Origin: Subtercola boreus
GTDB lineage: Bacteria; Actinomycetota; Actinomycetes; Actinomycetales; Microbacteriaceae
Direction: 5' to 3'
Length of the DNA: 64,000 bases
Assembly: GCF_003399625.1 (NCBI RefSeq)
Contig: NZ_NBXA01000001.1
Location: 124,001 to 188,000 of the forward strand
Shown: positions 41,089 through 49,839 of the stretch, in pieces
Layout of the letters: each line of letters begins with the position of its first letter
How positions within the stretch are numbered: position 1 is the first letter of the stretch
The notes under the pieces: model-generated
Told to the model about the DNA's origin: nothing
The model's database searches: none
Seen by the model: the letters and a program-made list of their open reading frames with translations, nothing else
Program-made: the position numbers and the translations under genes

Positions 41089-42357
41089 CTACAGGCCGCT
41101 GGGCTCGCGCTCCGCGGCCTCGGCGCGGGCGCGCGGGATGAGGCGCTCGAGCTGCGTCACGTGGCCCGGCTCGAGCTCTTCGAGCGAATTCACCCCGAGC
41201 AGGCGCATCGTGCGCGTGATCTCGCCGCCGAGAATCTGGATCATGCGGTCCACACCCTCCCTCCCGCCGGCCATCAGGCCATAGAGGTAAGCGCGGCCGA
41301 CCAGCGTGAAGCGGGCGCCGAGCGCCACGGCTGCCACGATGTCGGCCCCGGACATGATGCCCGTGTCGAGGTGCACCTCGTACTCAGATCCCACCTCGCG
41401 CACCACCTCCGGCAGCAGGTGAAACGGGATCGGGGCCCGGTCGAGCTGGCGCCCGCCGTGGTTCGAGAGCACGATGCCGTCGACGCCGAGATCGGCGAGT
41501 TGGCGGGCATCCGAAAGGTTTTGCACACCCTTGACGACGATTTTGCCAGGCCACTGCGCCTTGATCCAGGCCAGGTCGTCGAACGTCACGGTCGGGTCGA
41601 ACATCGAGTCCAGCAGTTCACCGACAGTGCCCGACCAGCGATCGAGCGAGGCGAAGGCGAGAGGCTCCGTGGTGAGGAAGTTGATCCACCATTCGGGCCT
41701 CGGCAGCGCGTTGACCACCGTGCCGAGTGTGAGCTGCGGCGGGATCGAGAAGCCATTGCGCTTGTCGCGGAGGCGCGCACCGGCCACGGGCACGTCGACC
41801 GTTACGAGCAGGGTGTCGAAGCCAGCGGCTGCTGCCCGGTCGACGAGCGCCATCGAGCGGTCCCGATCCTTCCACATGTACAGCTGGAACCAGTTGCGAC
41901 CGTTCGGGTTGGTCGCCTTCACGTCTTCGATGGCCGTCGTGCCCATCGTCGACAGCGAGAACGGGATGCCTGCCGCCGCAGCCGCGCCTGCTCCCGCGAT
42001 CTCGCCCTCCGTCTGCATCATGCGCGTGAAGCCGGTGGGCGCGATGCCGAACGGAAGCGAGACAGGGGCGCCGAGAACATCCCAGCCCGTCTTCACGGTC
42101 GACACGTCGCGGAGGATCGCCGGGTTGAACTGGATGTCCTCGAACGCCTGCCGGGCCCGGGCCAGGCTGATCTCGCCCTCGGCAGCGCCCTCTGTGTAGT
42201 CGAAGGCGGCCTTCGGGGTGCGCCGCCGGGCGATCTTCTGCAGGTCGGCAATGGTGAGCGCTTTGTCGAGCCGACGCCTCTTCGCATTCAGGTCAGGTGC
42301 CTTGAAGTGCATGAGGGGCGCGAGGTCTCGAACCTTGGGAAGGCGTCGTTCAACCAT
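41089..42357 (-). CDS. lldD: FMN-dependent alpha-hydroxy-acid oxidoreductase (L-lactate dehydrogenase type)
   Basis: This 422-residue TIM-barrel enzyme has the catalytic histidine motif S-N-H-G-G-R-Q-L-D and FMN-binding segments (G-I-A-P-T-G-F, S-T-M-G-T-T). It oxidises 2-hydroxy acids, most likely L-lactate with quinone as acceptor. It overlaps the FadR-type regulator by 8 bp (42350-42357), so both are made from the same transcript. Control by that regulator through the tandem TGGTCAGACCA sites at 43231-43254 is likely. Confidence 0.88.
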   Translation of the reverse strand: MVERRLPKVRDLAPLMHFKAPDLNAKRRRLDKALTIADLQKIARRRTPKAAFDYTEGAAEGEISLARARQAFEDIQFNPAILRDVSTVKTGWDVLGAPVSLPFGIAPTGFTRMMQTEGEIAGAGAAAAAGIPFSLSTMGTTAIEDVKATNPNGRNWFQLYMWKDRDRSMALVDRAAAAGFDTLLVTVDVPVAGARLRDKRNGFSIPPQLTLGTVVNALPRPEWWINFLTTEPLAFASLDRWSGTVGELLDSMFDPTVTFDDLAWIKAQWPGKIVVKGVQNLSDARQLADLGVDGIVLSNHGGRQLDRAPIPFHLLPEVVREVGSEYEVHLDTGIMSGADIVAAVALGARFTLVGRAYLYGLMAGGREGVDRMIQILGGEITRTMRLLGVNSLEELEPGHVTQLERLIPRARAEAAEREPSGL

Positions 42358-43183
42358 GGTGTGGTCCTTTCGGGAGGGTGGATGTCGCGGGGGTGCCGAA
42401 ACCGGCCTCCGCGTAGTACTGGGTGATGTGATCGTTGACGGTCTGGCTCGCCGCGACGGGGTCTCCGCCTTCGATCGCGGCGACTATGGCGCGGTGCTCC
42501 CGACGGAGCCGATCGGAGGTGGTTCGCCACGACGTCAGATGAGGAACCCCGGCGAGGGCGTAGCTCTCGATCGAGTTGCGGAGGCCGGTCATCATGGCGG
42601 CGATCACCTCGTTGCCGGCGATCTCGGCGAGCGAATAGTGGAACTGGGCATCGAGGGCGAGGAACTCGCCGGGTGTCGGTTCTGCGGCGCCCGTCGCCTC
42701 CATGGCGTCGAGGATCTCGGTCGCGGGGGCGAGATCGGGGCGGGGGGTCGCGGCCCTCTCCACGCTCGTGTCGGCGATCACGCTCGCACTCGCTCCGGCG
42801 TCGTCACGCCCACTCGCGGCGAGCTGCGCTGCCACCGCGGTCTCGAGGATCAGCCGGGTCGCGACCACGTCATCGACCCGGAATCCCTGCGCTGCGACCT
42901 GCAACCGGATCAGTGACGACATCCCTCCGGAGGGCCTCGCGATGATGATCGCTCCAGACCCCGGGCCCGATCCGGTCTGTGTTCGGAGCAGACCGAGCAC
43001 TTCGAGCACCCGAAGCGCCTCGCGAACGGAGGAGCGCCCGACGCCGAGCTCGGCGGCCAGCGTTCGCTCCGACGGGAGGTGATCTCCTGGCCCGAGCGCA
43101 CCCGAGAGCAGGTCGTTCTCGATGTGGGTGAGCACCTCCTGCCACGCGCGGGTGGACGCGGGGGAGAGGGTTTCGCCGATCAT
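42350..43183 (-). CDS. FadR/LldR-type GntR regulator (FCD domain)
   Basis: This 277-residue protein has an N-terminal winged helix ([22 protein letters not shown], a textbook GntR recognition helix) and a C-terminal all-helical FCD ligand domain with the metal-binding histidines. It is located directly upstream of and overlapping lldD. FadR-type lactate regulators (LldR, PdhR) bind TNGTNNNACNA, which matches the two sites 48-71 bp ahead of this gene. It should repress its own operon unless lactate or another 2-hydroxy acid is present. Confidence 0.9.
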   Translation of the reverse strand: MIGETLSPASTRAWQEVLTHIENDLLSGALGPGDHLPSERTLAAELGVGRSSVREALRVLEVLGLLRTQTGSGPGSGAIIIARPSGGMSSLIRLQVAAQGFRVDDVVATRLILETAVAAQLAASGRDDAGASASVIADTSVERAATPRPDLAPATEILDAMEATGAAEPTPGEFLALDAQFHYSLAEIAGNEVIAAMMTGLRNSIESYALAGVPHLTSWRTTSDRLRREHRAIVAAIEGGDPVAASQTVNDHITQYYAEAGFGTPATSTLPKGPHHG

Positions 43184-43230
43184 CCGGAGCCTTCGACTGT
43201 GAGGGTGTACAGGACTGCCACTTCGATGTG

Positions 43231-43254
43231 TGGTCAGACCATGTGGTCAGACCA
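43231..43254. promoter_or_regulatory. Tandem FadR/LldR-type operators
   Basis: TGGTCAGACCA occurs twice, at 43231-43241 and 43244-43254, with centres 13 bp apart. Each is a perfect palindrome around the central base and matches TNGTNNNACNA. The sites lie between the regulator (start 43183) and the glycosyltransferase (start 43378), so both could be affected. Confidence 0.85.
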
Positions 43255-43377
43255 CACATTACGCTGCTCCGCCCCAGAAGACCAGCCACAATCCCTCTTC
43301 CGGTCGGCCTGAATTGTCATAGCCAGCTCATAGCTGCAGCAAGGTGCGTCAGAAGACTGCGGGCGCAGAGTGTCTGC

Positions 43378-44766
43378 ATGACCTCGCCAGACTCCTTTCT
43401 CGCTCTTGATGTCGTGGTGCCCGTGTACAACGAACAGGTGGCCCTCGAGCCGAGCATCCGCCGCCTCGCCGACTACCTCACCGACGCTGTTCGCGTACCG
43501 TGGCAGATCACGATCGCCGACAATGCGAGCATCGACCAGACGCCGGCCATCGCCGATTCGATCGCCGAGCGATATCCGAATGTGCGCGTCATCCACACGG
43601 TGCGGAAGGGCCGCGGGCACGCACTCAAGCTCGCCTGGGGGACGTCGATGGCTCACGTGCTCGCCTATGTCGACGTGGATCTCTCGACCGACCTGTCTGC
43701 TCTACCGCCACTGATCGCGCCATTGCTGTCGGGGCACTCAGACCTGGCGATCGGCACGCGGCTCTCCCGCTCGTCCCGCGTGGTGCGCGGGGGCAAGCGC
43801 GAGTTCATCTCCCGCAGTTACAACGTGCTGCTGCACGGGATGCTCGGGGCGAGCTTCTCCGATGCCCAGTGCGGATTCAAGGCCATTCGATCGGATGTCG
43901 CAGCCAAACTCCTTCCCCTCGTGCAGGATGACGCGTGGTTCTTCGACACCGAACTGCTGGTGATCGCGCAACGGAGCGGCCTGCGCATCCACGAGGTGCC
44001 GGTCGACTGGATCGACGACCTCGATTCGCGCGTCGACATCGTGCCGACGGCGATGGAGGATCTCCGCGGGGTCGTGCGAGTGGGGCGGGACCTGATGCGC
44101 GGGGTGATCCCGGTGCAGGCGGTCTACGCCGAGCTCGGTCGATCGCCGATCGGCCCGGTCGCGAGGCCGTCGTTCCTCGGGCAAGTGGTGCGTTTCGGTG
44201 TTGTCGGGGTGGCATCGACGCTCGCCTATGCCCTCCTCTACCTGCTGTTCCAGGGTGCTCTCGGAGCGCAGGGTGCGAACTTCACGGCGTTGCTGCTCAC
44301 GGCGGTCGCGAACACCTGGGCGAACCGGCGCTTCACGTTCAGGATCCGCGGACCCGAAAAAGCTGCCACTCACCAGTTCCAGGGCCTGATTGTCTTCGGT
44401 GTCGCCTGGGTCATCACGTCGGGTTCGCTGGTGGCGCTGAACGTGCTGGCTCCGGATGCTCCCACTTTCGTGGAGCTGGTCACACTGACGGCGGCGAACC
44501 TGGTGGCCACCGCCGTACGGTTCGTACTCCTGCGTCGCTGGGTGTTCCGGGCTCCGCAGGTCTCCTCCTCCCCAACCGGGGATTCGGTCGAGTTGTCCAC
44601 AGATCCCTCTGCGGTCGGCCGCCCCGTGTTGGCCGTCGCGCAGGATGGGGCCACGTCCCGATCCGACGCCTCGTCACTCGCTTCTTCCTCCTCCACCTCA
44701 TTGCCTCCCGCCTCCACCGTCTCTCCCACCTCTTCTTCTTCTTCACAGAAAGCGAGCGCCGCCTGA
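43378..44766 (+). CDS. Family 2 glycosyltransferase fused to GtrA membrane domain
   Basis: This 462-residue protein has an N-terminal GT-A domain (V-V-V-P-V-Y-N-E, the D-V-D metal motif in A-Y-V-D-V-D-L-S-T-D) like polyprenyl-phosphate sugar transferases, and a C-terminal GtrA domain with four membrane helices (residues ~265-395). It probably charges a lipid carrier with a sugar and helps flip it. The Ser-rich tail (residues 400-462) is not conserved. CAGAGT lies 6 nt before the ATG. The stop overlaps the next gene (TGATG), so the lipid-linked sugar likely feeds that enzyme. Confidence 0.88.
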   Translation: MTSPDSFLALDVVVPVYNEQVALEPSIRRLADYLTDAVRVPWQITIADNASIDQTPAIADSIAERYPNVRVIHTVRKGRGHALKLAWGTSMAHVLAYVDVDLSTDLSALPPLIAPLLSGHSDLAIGTRLSRSSRVVRGGKREFISRSYNVLLHGMLGASFSDAQCGFKAIRSDVAAKLLPLVQDDAWFFDTELLVIAQRSGLRIHEVPVDWIDDLDSRVDIVPTAMEDLRGVVRVGRDLMRGVIPVQAVYAELGRSPIGPVARPSFLGQVVRFGVVGVASTLAYALLYLLFQGALGAQGANFTALLLTAVANTWANRRFTFRIRGPEKAATHQFQGLIVFGVAWVITSGSLVALNVLAPDAPTFVELVTLTAANLVATAVRFVLLRRWVFRAPQVSSSPTGDSVELSTDPSAVGRPVLAVAQDGATSRSDASSLASSSSTSLPPASTVSPTSSSSSQKASAA

Positions 44767-46907
44767 TGTCCAGCAGCACTCTTCCCAGGCCCTCTGCGCC
44801 CTCCGCGCTGGGGGCATCCGCTCTCGGCGGCCGGATCCGTATGCTCGGCCGCTCCGTCATCCGCGGACGGGCCACCCATGCCGCCTGGGAGCGCCCCGCG
44901 TTCCTCGGGCTCCTCCTCGTCACGGCGATCGCGTACTTCTACAACCTCACCGCCAGCGGCTACGCCAACGAGTTCTACTCGGCAGCCGTCCAGGCCGGAT
45001 CGACGAACTGGGAGGCGTTCCTCTTCGGGTCCTCCGACGCCGGCAACTCGATCACCGTCGACAAGCCCCCGGCGTCGCTCTGGGTGATGGCGCTGTCTGT
45101 TCGCGTCTTCGGCCTGAGCTCCTTCGCCATCCTGATGCCTGAGGTGCTCATGGGCCTCGTGACAGTGGCTCTCGTCTACGTGATCGTGCGTCGGCACTTC
45201 TCTCCCGGTGCAGCGCTGCTGGCCGGCGGCGTGCTCGCTTCGACCCCGGTCGCTGCCCTGATGTTCCGCTTCAACAACCCGGACGCCCTGCTCGTGCTGC
45301 TGATGACCGCATCGGTCTACTTCACCCTCCGTGCCATCGAGAGCGGGCGTGTGCGCTGGCTGCTGCTCGCTGGGGCGATGATCGGATTCGGGTTCCTCAC
45401 GAAACAGCTGCAGGCATTCGTCGTCCTTCCCCCACTCGCTCTCGCCTACGGCCTGGCGGGCCCCGTGAAGTTCGGCAAGCGGATGCTTCACCTGCTGGCC
45501 GCGCTGGCTGCCGTCATCGTCTCCGCCGGGTGGTGGGTTGCTCTTGTCGAACTCGTCCCGGCCTCGATGCGGCCCTATGTCGGAGGGTCGCAGAACAACG
45601 ACTTCCTCGAACTGACGTTCGGCTACAACGGGTTCGGTCGCCTCACCGGCGCAGAGACCGGCAGCGTCACCGGTGGTGGCGGCGCCACCACCGGTGGTCA
45701 ATGGGGCGCCACGGGCATCACCCGCCTCCTCGACGGCGAGTTCGGTGGCCAGATCGCCTGGCTGATTCCGGCCGCCCTCGTTCTGCTCGCTGTCGGCTTC
45801 GTGTTGCTGCGCCGACAGAAGCGAGTGGATGCCCGCCGCGCCATCCTCATCATGTTCGGCGGTTGGCTCGTCATCACCGGTCTCGTCTTCAGCTTCATGG
45901 CCGGCATCTTCCATGCGTACTACACGGTCGCCCTCGCCCCAGCCATCGCGGGAACGGTCGGAGCTGGTGCGATCCTCCTCTGGAACACCCGTCGGCATCT
46001 CTGGGCCCGCATCGTCGCCGCGGTCGTCGTTCTCGGCACAGGAGTCTGGGCCTATTCGCTCCTGACTCGGGCCGCCGAGTGGCTGCCGTGGCTCAAGTTC
46101 GTCGTGCTCGTGCTCGCCATCATCGGGGCCGGGATGCTCGTGATCCGCTGGAAGCGACGCGCCTTCCGGGTGGCCGCGCTCGCGGTGGCTCTCACGGCGT
46201 CGCTCCTCGCCCCGGTCGCCTACACGCTCCAGACGCTCTCGACGGCGCACACCGGTTCCCTGGTGACTGCTGGTCCGACCGTGGCATCGTCGACCGGCTT
46301 CGGCCGCGGAGGCGGTTTCGGCGGTGCAGGTGGATTTGCCGGCGGCGCGCGACCGGGTGGAACCACGACCGGTGGCTCGACGACTGGTGGCACGACGACT
46401 GGTGGTCCCGGCGGCACTCCGCCCGGCGGGACCACCCCGGGAGCGACCGGCACCCCCGGCAGCGCCACTGGCGCAACGGGTGCCGGTACGACCCGGGGAG
46501 GCACGGGCACCCGCGGTGCGGGCGGAGGTGGACTCCTCGGAGGGGCCACCGTGAGCAGCCAGGTCAGCGCGCTCCTCACGGCGAACGCCTCGAGCTTCAC
46601 CTGGGCCGCGGCGACGGTCGGCTCGCAGAACGCGGCCAGCTATCAGCTCGCCAGCCAGGTGGCCGTCATGCCCCTCGGCGGGTTCAACGGCAGCGACCCC
46701 TCGCCGACCCTCGACGAGTTCAAGGCCCTCGTAGCCTCGGGCAAGATCCACTACTTCATCTCGGCCGGATTGATCGGTGCCTCCAACGGTGGCAGTTCGG
46801 TCTCCTCCGAGATCGCGAGCTGGGTCGCGTCGACCTTCACCGCCACAACGGTCGACGGTACGACGCTCTACGACCTGACGACGGCATCCGCCGCAAGCCA
46901 GTCCTGA
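44766..46907 (+). CDS. ArnT-like glycosyltransferase (family 39, PMT superfamily)
   Basis: This 713-residue protein has about eleven membrane helices. After the first helix, G-Y-A-N-E-F-Y-S-A-A-V-Q-A-G and the D-K-P-P-A-S-L loop are typical of ArnT/PMT-type enzymes that transfer a sugar from polyprenyl phosphate. Residues ~515-600 are a Gly/Thr/Pro-rich repeat (GGTTTGG type), then a folded exterior domain (~600-713) that contains the G-K-I-H-Y-F-I-S segment found in actinobacterial members. It forms an operon with the GT2-GtrA protein and probably glycosylates cell-envelope proteins or polymers. Confidence 0.87.
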   Translation: MSSSTLPRPSAPSALGASALGGRIRMLGRSVIRGRATHAAWERPAFLGLLLVTAIAYFYNLTASGYANEFYSAAVQAGSTNWEAFLFGSSDAGNSITVDKPPASLWVMALSVRVFGLSSFAILMPEVLMGLVTVALVYVIVRRHFSPGAALLAGGVLASTPVAALMFRFNNPDALLVLLMTASVYFTLRAIESGRVRWLLLAGAMIGFGFLTKQLQAFVVLPPLALAYGLAGPVKFGKRMLHLLAALAAVIVSAGWWVALVELVPASMRPYVGGSQNNDFLELTFGYNGFGRLTGAETGSVTGGGGATTGGQWGATGITRLLDGEFGGQIAWLIPAALVLLAVGFVLLRRQKRVDARRAILIMFGGWLVITGLVFSFMAGIFHAYYTVALAPAIAGTVGAGAILLWNTRRHLWARIVAAVVVLGTGVWAYSLLTRAAEWLPWLKFVVLVLAIIGAGMLVIRWKRRAFRVAALAVALTASLLAPVAYTLQTLSTAHTGSLVTAGPTVASSTGFGRGGGFGGAGGFAGGARPGGTTTGGSTTGGTTTGGPGGTPPGGTTPGATGTPGSATGATGAGTTRGGTGTRGAGGGGLLGGATVSSQVSALLTANASSFTWAAATVGSQNAASYQLASQVAVMPLGGFNGSDPSPTLDEFKALVASGKIHYFISAGLIGASNGGSSVSSEIASWVASTFTATTVDGTTLYDLTTASAASQS

Positions 46908-47006
46908 GCATCCGCAGCCAGACAGGGGAATCGAACAAATGTCGACCAATCCTCGAATTCACTGTGAACCGGAGGCGATCCCGTGAGACCGTGGCCACAA
47001 TGAAGG

Positions 47007-47288
47007 GTGTCGGAAACAGAATCGATCGCCCTCATGTGCCTGGCGATGGTCGGCGCGATCGCGGTCGCCCTGGTGGGCATTCCGTGGATGGTGCGTTCGG
47101 AGCGGGAGCAGCGCAAGCGCACCCCGACCGCGGGCATGATCGGCATCGCCGACGAGATCTTCCACCCGGGGGCGCACCAAGCCGACCTCATCTGGGTCGC
47201 CCAGACGGAGATGCCTGCGCCGGCCCCTCTCGCCGGGGATCCCTTCCCCGACGGCAGAGTCACCCTCGAACTCGGGGAAGGGCGTTAG
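47007..47288 (+). CDS. Small membrane-anchored protein of unknown function
   Basis: This 93-residue frame has a GTG start at 47007, one N-terminal membrane helix (I-A-L-M-C-L-A-M-V-G-A-I-A-V-A-L-V-G-I-P), and a soluble tail (T-A-G-M-I-G-I-A-D-E-I-F-H-P-G). Codon usage fits the neighbours. I do not recognise the family, and the ribosome-binding site is weak. It stands between the glycosyltransferase and ribokinase genes. Confidence 0.55.
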   Translation: MSETESIALMCLAMVGAIAVALVGIPWMVRSEREQRKRTPTAGMIGIADEIFHPGAHQADLIWVAQTEMPAPAPLAGDPFPDGRVTLELGEGR

Positions 47289-47373
47289 CCCCACCCCGCG
47301 TGCTCGCATCGGCCAACCCCGGCCGGGCAGGGTCGCGGATAGGCTGGCGACGTCGAAGTGAAAGGTGCCACCC

Positions 47374-48249
47374 GTGGGTCGTGTGTTCGTTGTCGGTTCG
47401 TTGAATGTCGATTCGGTCGTGCGGGTCGAACGGCATCCCGCGCCGGGCGAGACCCTGATGGGCGGTGACCTCACCACCTACTGGGGTGGCAAGGGAGCGA
47501 ATCAGGCGGTTGCTGCAGCCGAGGCCGGTGCCGATGTGGTCTTCGTCGGGCGGGTGGGCGACGATGCGAAGGGCGCCGAGTACCGCACGCGCCTCGCGTC
47601 GCGATCCATCGACGTGCGACCGCTCCGGGTCACGCGCGGCGCAAGCACCGGCCACGCGATGATCGCCGTCTCAGCCAGCGGGGAGAACACGATCATCGTC
47701 TCGCCGGGAGCGAACGCGCGAGTGACGGTCGCCGACCTCGACGTTCTCCGCGGCGGTGCCGACAGCGGTGGCCTCGAGACCACCGACACCGTCTACGACT
47801 CCGAACCGTCGGGTATCACGGGCAGCGATGTGCTCCTGGTGTCGCTCGAGCTCGATTTCGATGTGGTCGCCGAAGCGGTACGTATCGCGTCCGGTGCAGG
47901 AGCGCGCGTCGTGCTGAACCTGGCCCCGTTCGCCGAGCTCTCACCCGGGGTGCTTGCGCTCGCCGACCCTGTCATCGTGAACGAACACGAGGCCGAGCAG
48001 CTCCGGGCATCCGGTGCGACTCCCGGCTCGCTACTCGTGACCCTGGGTTCGGAGGGCTCGCGCTGGGGAGCTGTCGACGTCGCGGCCACCCGAGTGGCGC
48101 ATGTCGTCGACACGACAGGGGCGGGCGACTCCTACTGCGGCACGCTCGCAGCGCGTCTCGCTCGAGGAGACGACCACGCCTCCGCGATGGCGGCAGCCAG
48201 CGCTGCCGCGGCCCGCTCGGTCGGCTGGCTCGGAGCGCAGCCCGCCTGA
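47374..48249 (+). CDS. rbsK: Ribokinase (PfkB family sugar kinase)
   Basis: This 291-residue kinase phosphorylates ribose or a related sugar. It has the G-G-K-G-A-N-Q-A-V-A-A-A N-terminal signature and the catalytic D-T-T-G-A-G-D-S-Y-C-G-T. The GTG at 47374 is favoured because GTGAAAGG lies about 8 nt upstream; an in-frame GTG at 47365 is possible. It is convergent with the rhamnose operon, 60 bp away, and may be unrelated to it. Confidence 0.9.
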   Translation: MGRVFVVGSLNVDSVVRVERHPAPGETLMGGDLTTYWGGKGANQAVAAAEAGADVVFVGRVGDDAKGAEYRTRLASRSIDVRPLRVTRGASTGHAMIAVSASGENTIIVSPGANARVTVADLDVLRGGADSGGLETTDTVYDSEPSGITGSDVLLVSLELDFDVVAEAVRIASGAGARVVLNLAPFAELSPGVLALADPVIVNEHEAEQLRASGATPGSLLVTLGSEGSRWGAVDVAATRVAHVVDTTGAGDSYCGTLAARLARGDDHASAMAAASAAAARSVGWLGAQPA

Positions 48250-48309
48250 GGCAGCCCCTCCCCATGCGCCCCCTTCCCCCGCGCCCTCCCCGCGGCTTCC
48301 CCCTGCGGC

Positions 48310-49839
48310 TCAGCCCGCGGGTTCGTACCGCACGGGTGGGAACGACGCCGCAACGAGCGCCCGCAGCGCCGCGAGGTCGCCCGACACGAGCCCGACGGCC
48401 CGCGCCTGCGTCAGCACGTTGCCGATCGCGGTCGCCTCGACCGGCCCCGCGAGCACGGGAAGGCCCGTTCGATCCGCTGTCAGCTGGCAGAGCAGCGCAT
48501 TCTGCGACCCGCCACCGACGATGTGGATGGTGCGGATGATCTTTCCCGACAGTTCCGCCGCCGTAGCGAGCGAAGAGGAGTATGCCTCGGCGAGACTTTC
48601 GAGGATGCTCCGAACGACCTCCGCCCGAGATGTGGGCACGGGTTGATCGTGGTCTCTGCACCACGCCGCGATACGTGCCGGCATGTCGCCGGGCGCGACG
48701 AAGCGGGCATCCCCGACCTCGAACACGGCGACCGGCGCGGCGACGGCCGCAGCATCCGCCAGAAGAGAGGGCAGGTCGATGACCTCGCCGGACCGCTCCC
48801 ACGTGCGAACGGACTCGGACAGCAGCCACAGCCCGGAGACGTTCTGCAGAAACCTGACCCGGCCATCCACCCCGCCCTCGTTGGTGAAGTTCGCGGCGCG
48901 GCTCTCCTCGCTGACCACCGGATGCTCGAGCTCGACACCCACGAGGGACCAGGTTCCGCTCGAGATGTACGCGAAGTCGTCGTCCACGGCGGGCACCGCC
49001 ATCACGGCGGAGGCCGTGTCGTGCGAACCGATCGCCGTGACGGGCAGCGGCCTGGTGAGGTGCGCCGCGCCGATCTCCTCGGCGACCGCGGGCAGCAGCT
49101 GCCCTACGGTCTCGCCCGGCTCGATCAGGGCGGGGAAGAGCGCTCGCGGCAGTCCGAGCGCGGCGACGAGGGTGTCATCCCATTCGCGCGTCTGCACGTT
49201 GAGGAGGCCCGTCGTCGATGCATTCGTGCGTTCGGCGCGGCGTTCACCTGTCAGCCAGTAGCCGATGAGGTCGGGGATGAGCAGCAGCGCATCCGCCTGG
49301 TCCAGGATGTCCCGGGGCTCGGCCCCGAGCTGGTAGACGGTGTTGATCGTGAGGAACTGCAACCCGCTCGCTCGATACAGCTCCGCGAACGGCACGGCGT
49401 GGTGGATGGCGTCGACGCCACGCGCGGTGCGGTCGTCGCGATAGTGGAACGGGTTGCCGAGCATCCGGTCGCCTCGAAGAAGTGCATAGTCGACGGCCCA
49501 GGAGTCGACAGCGATGCTCGCGAGGGTCGGTTCGCGGCGCACCGCTTCGGCGAGGCCGGTGAGCACGTTCCGGTAGAGCTCGAGGATGTTCCAGTGCAGG
49601 CCGTCGATCGTGCGCACGGGGGTGTTCGGGAAGCGGGCGACCGGTTCGAGGCGAATCCCATCGGGGCCGACGTAGCCGAGCATGACTCGCCCGCTCGTGG
49701 CGCCGAGGTCGATGGCGGCGACGACGCCGCCTGTGAGTGCCGCGCCCCCGCCGGGTGCCGCACCGCCTGCGGCTGCGCCACCGCCTCCGCCTCCGGGTGC
49801 CGTACCGCCTCCGGGTGGGCCCGCAACCTCAGCGCTCAT
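48310..49839 (-). CDS. rhaB: Rhamnulokinase (first copy, operon end)
   Basis: This 509-residue FGGY kinase phosphorylates L-rhamnulose. It shows A-A-I-D-L-G-A-T-S-G-R, S-G-T-W-S-L-V-G-V and G-G-G-S-Q-N-A-L-L. The first 35 residues are a Gly/Ala/Pro-rich extension (poly-Gly run) before the kinase fold, an expansion not expected in the family. The start overlaps the stop of the preceding aldolase gene (ATGA). It closes the 13-gene operon. A second, homologous rhamnulokinase lies near the operon start. Confidence 0.9.
   Translation of the reverse strand: MSAEVAGPPGGGTAPGGGGGGAAAGGAAPGGGAALTGGVVAAIDLGATSGRVMLGYVGPDGIRLEPVARFPNTPVRTIDGLHWNILELYRNVLTGLAEAVRREPTLASIAVDSWAVDYALLRGDRMLGNPFHYRDDRTARGVDAIHHAVPFAELYRASGLQFLTINTVYQLGAEPRDILDQADALLLIPDLIGYWLTGERRAERTNASTTGLLNVQTREWDDTLVAALGLPRALFPALIEPGETVGQLLPAVAEEIGAAHLTRPLPVTAIGSHDTASAVMAVPAVDDDFAYISSGTWSLVGVELEHPVVSEESRAANFTNEGGVDGRVRFLQNVSGLWLLSESVRTWERSGEVIDLPSLLADAAAVAAPVAVFEVGDARFVAPGDMPARIAAWCRDHDQPVPTSRAEVVRSILESLAEAYSSSLATAAELSGKIIRTIHIVGGGSQNALLCQLTADRTGLPVLAGPVEATAIGNVLTQARAVGLVSGDLAALRALVAASFPPVRYEPAG

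Noticed and set aside
44370-46949. 859-codon minus-strand frame opposite the GT39 gene
   Set aside because: Charged, low-complexity translation; the plus-strand frame carries ArnT/PMT motifs and is coupled to the previous gene.
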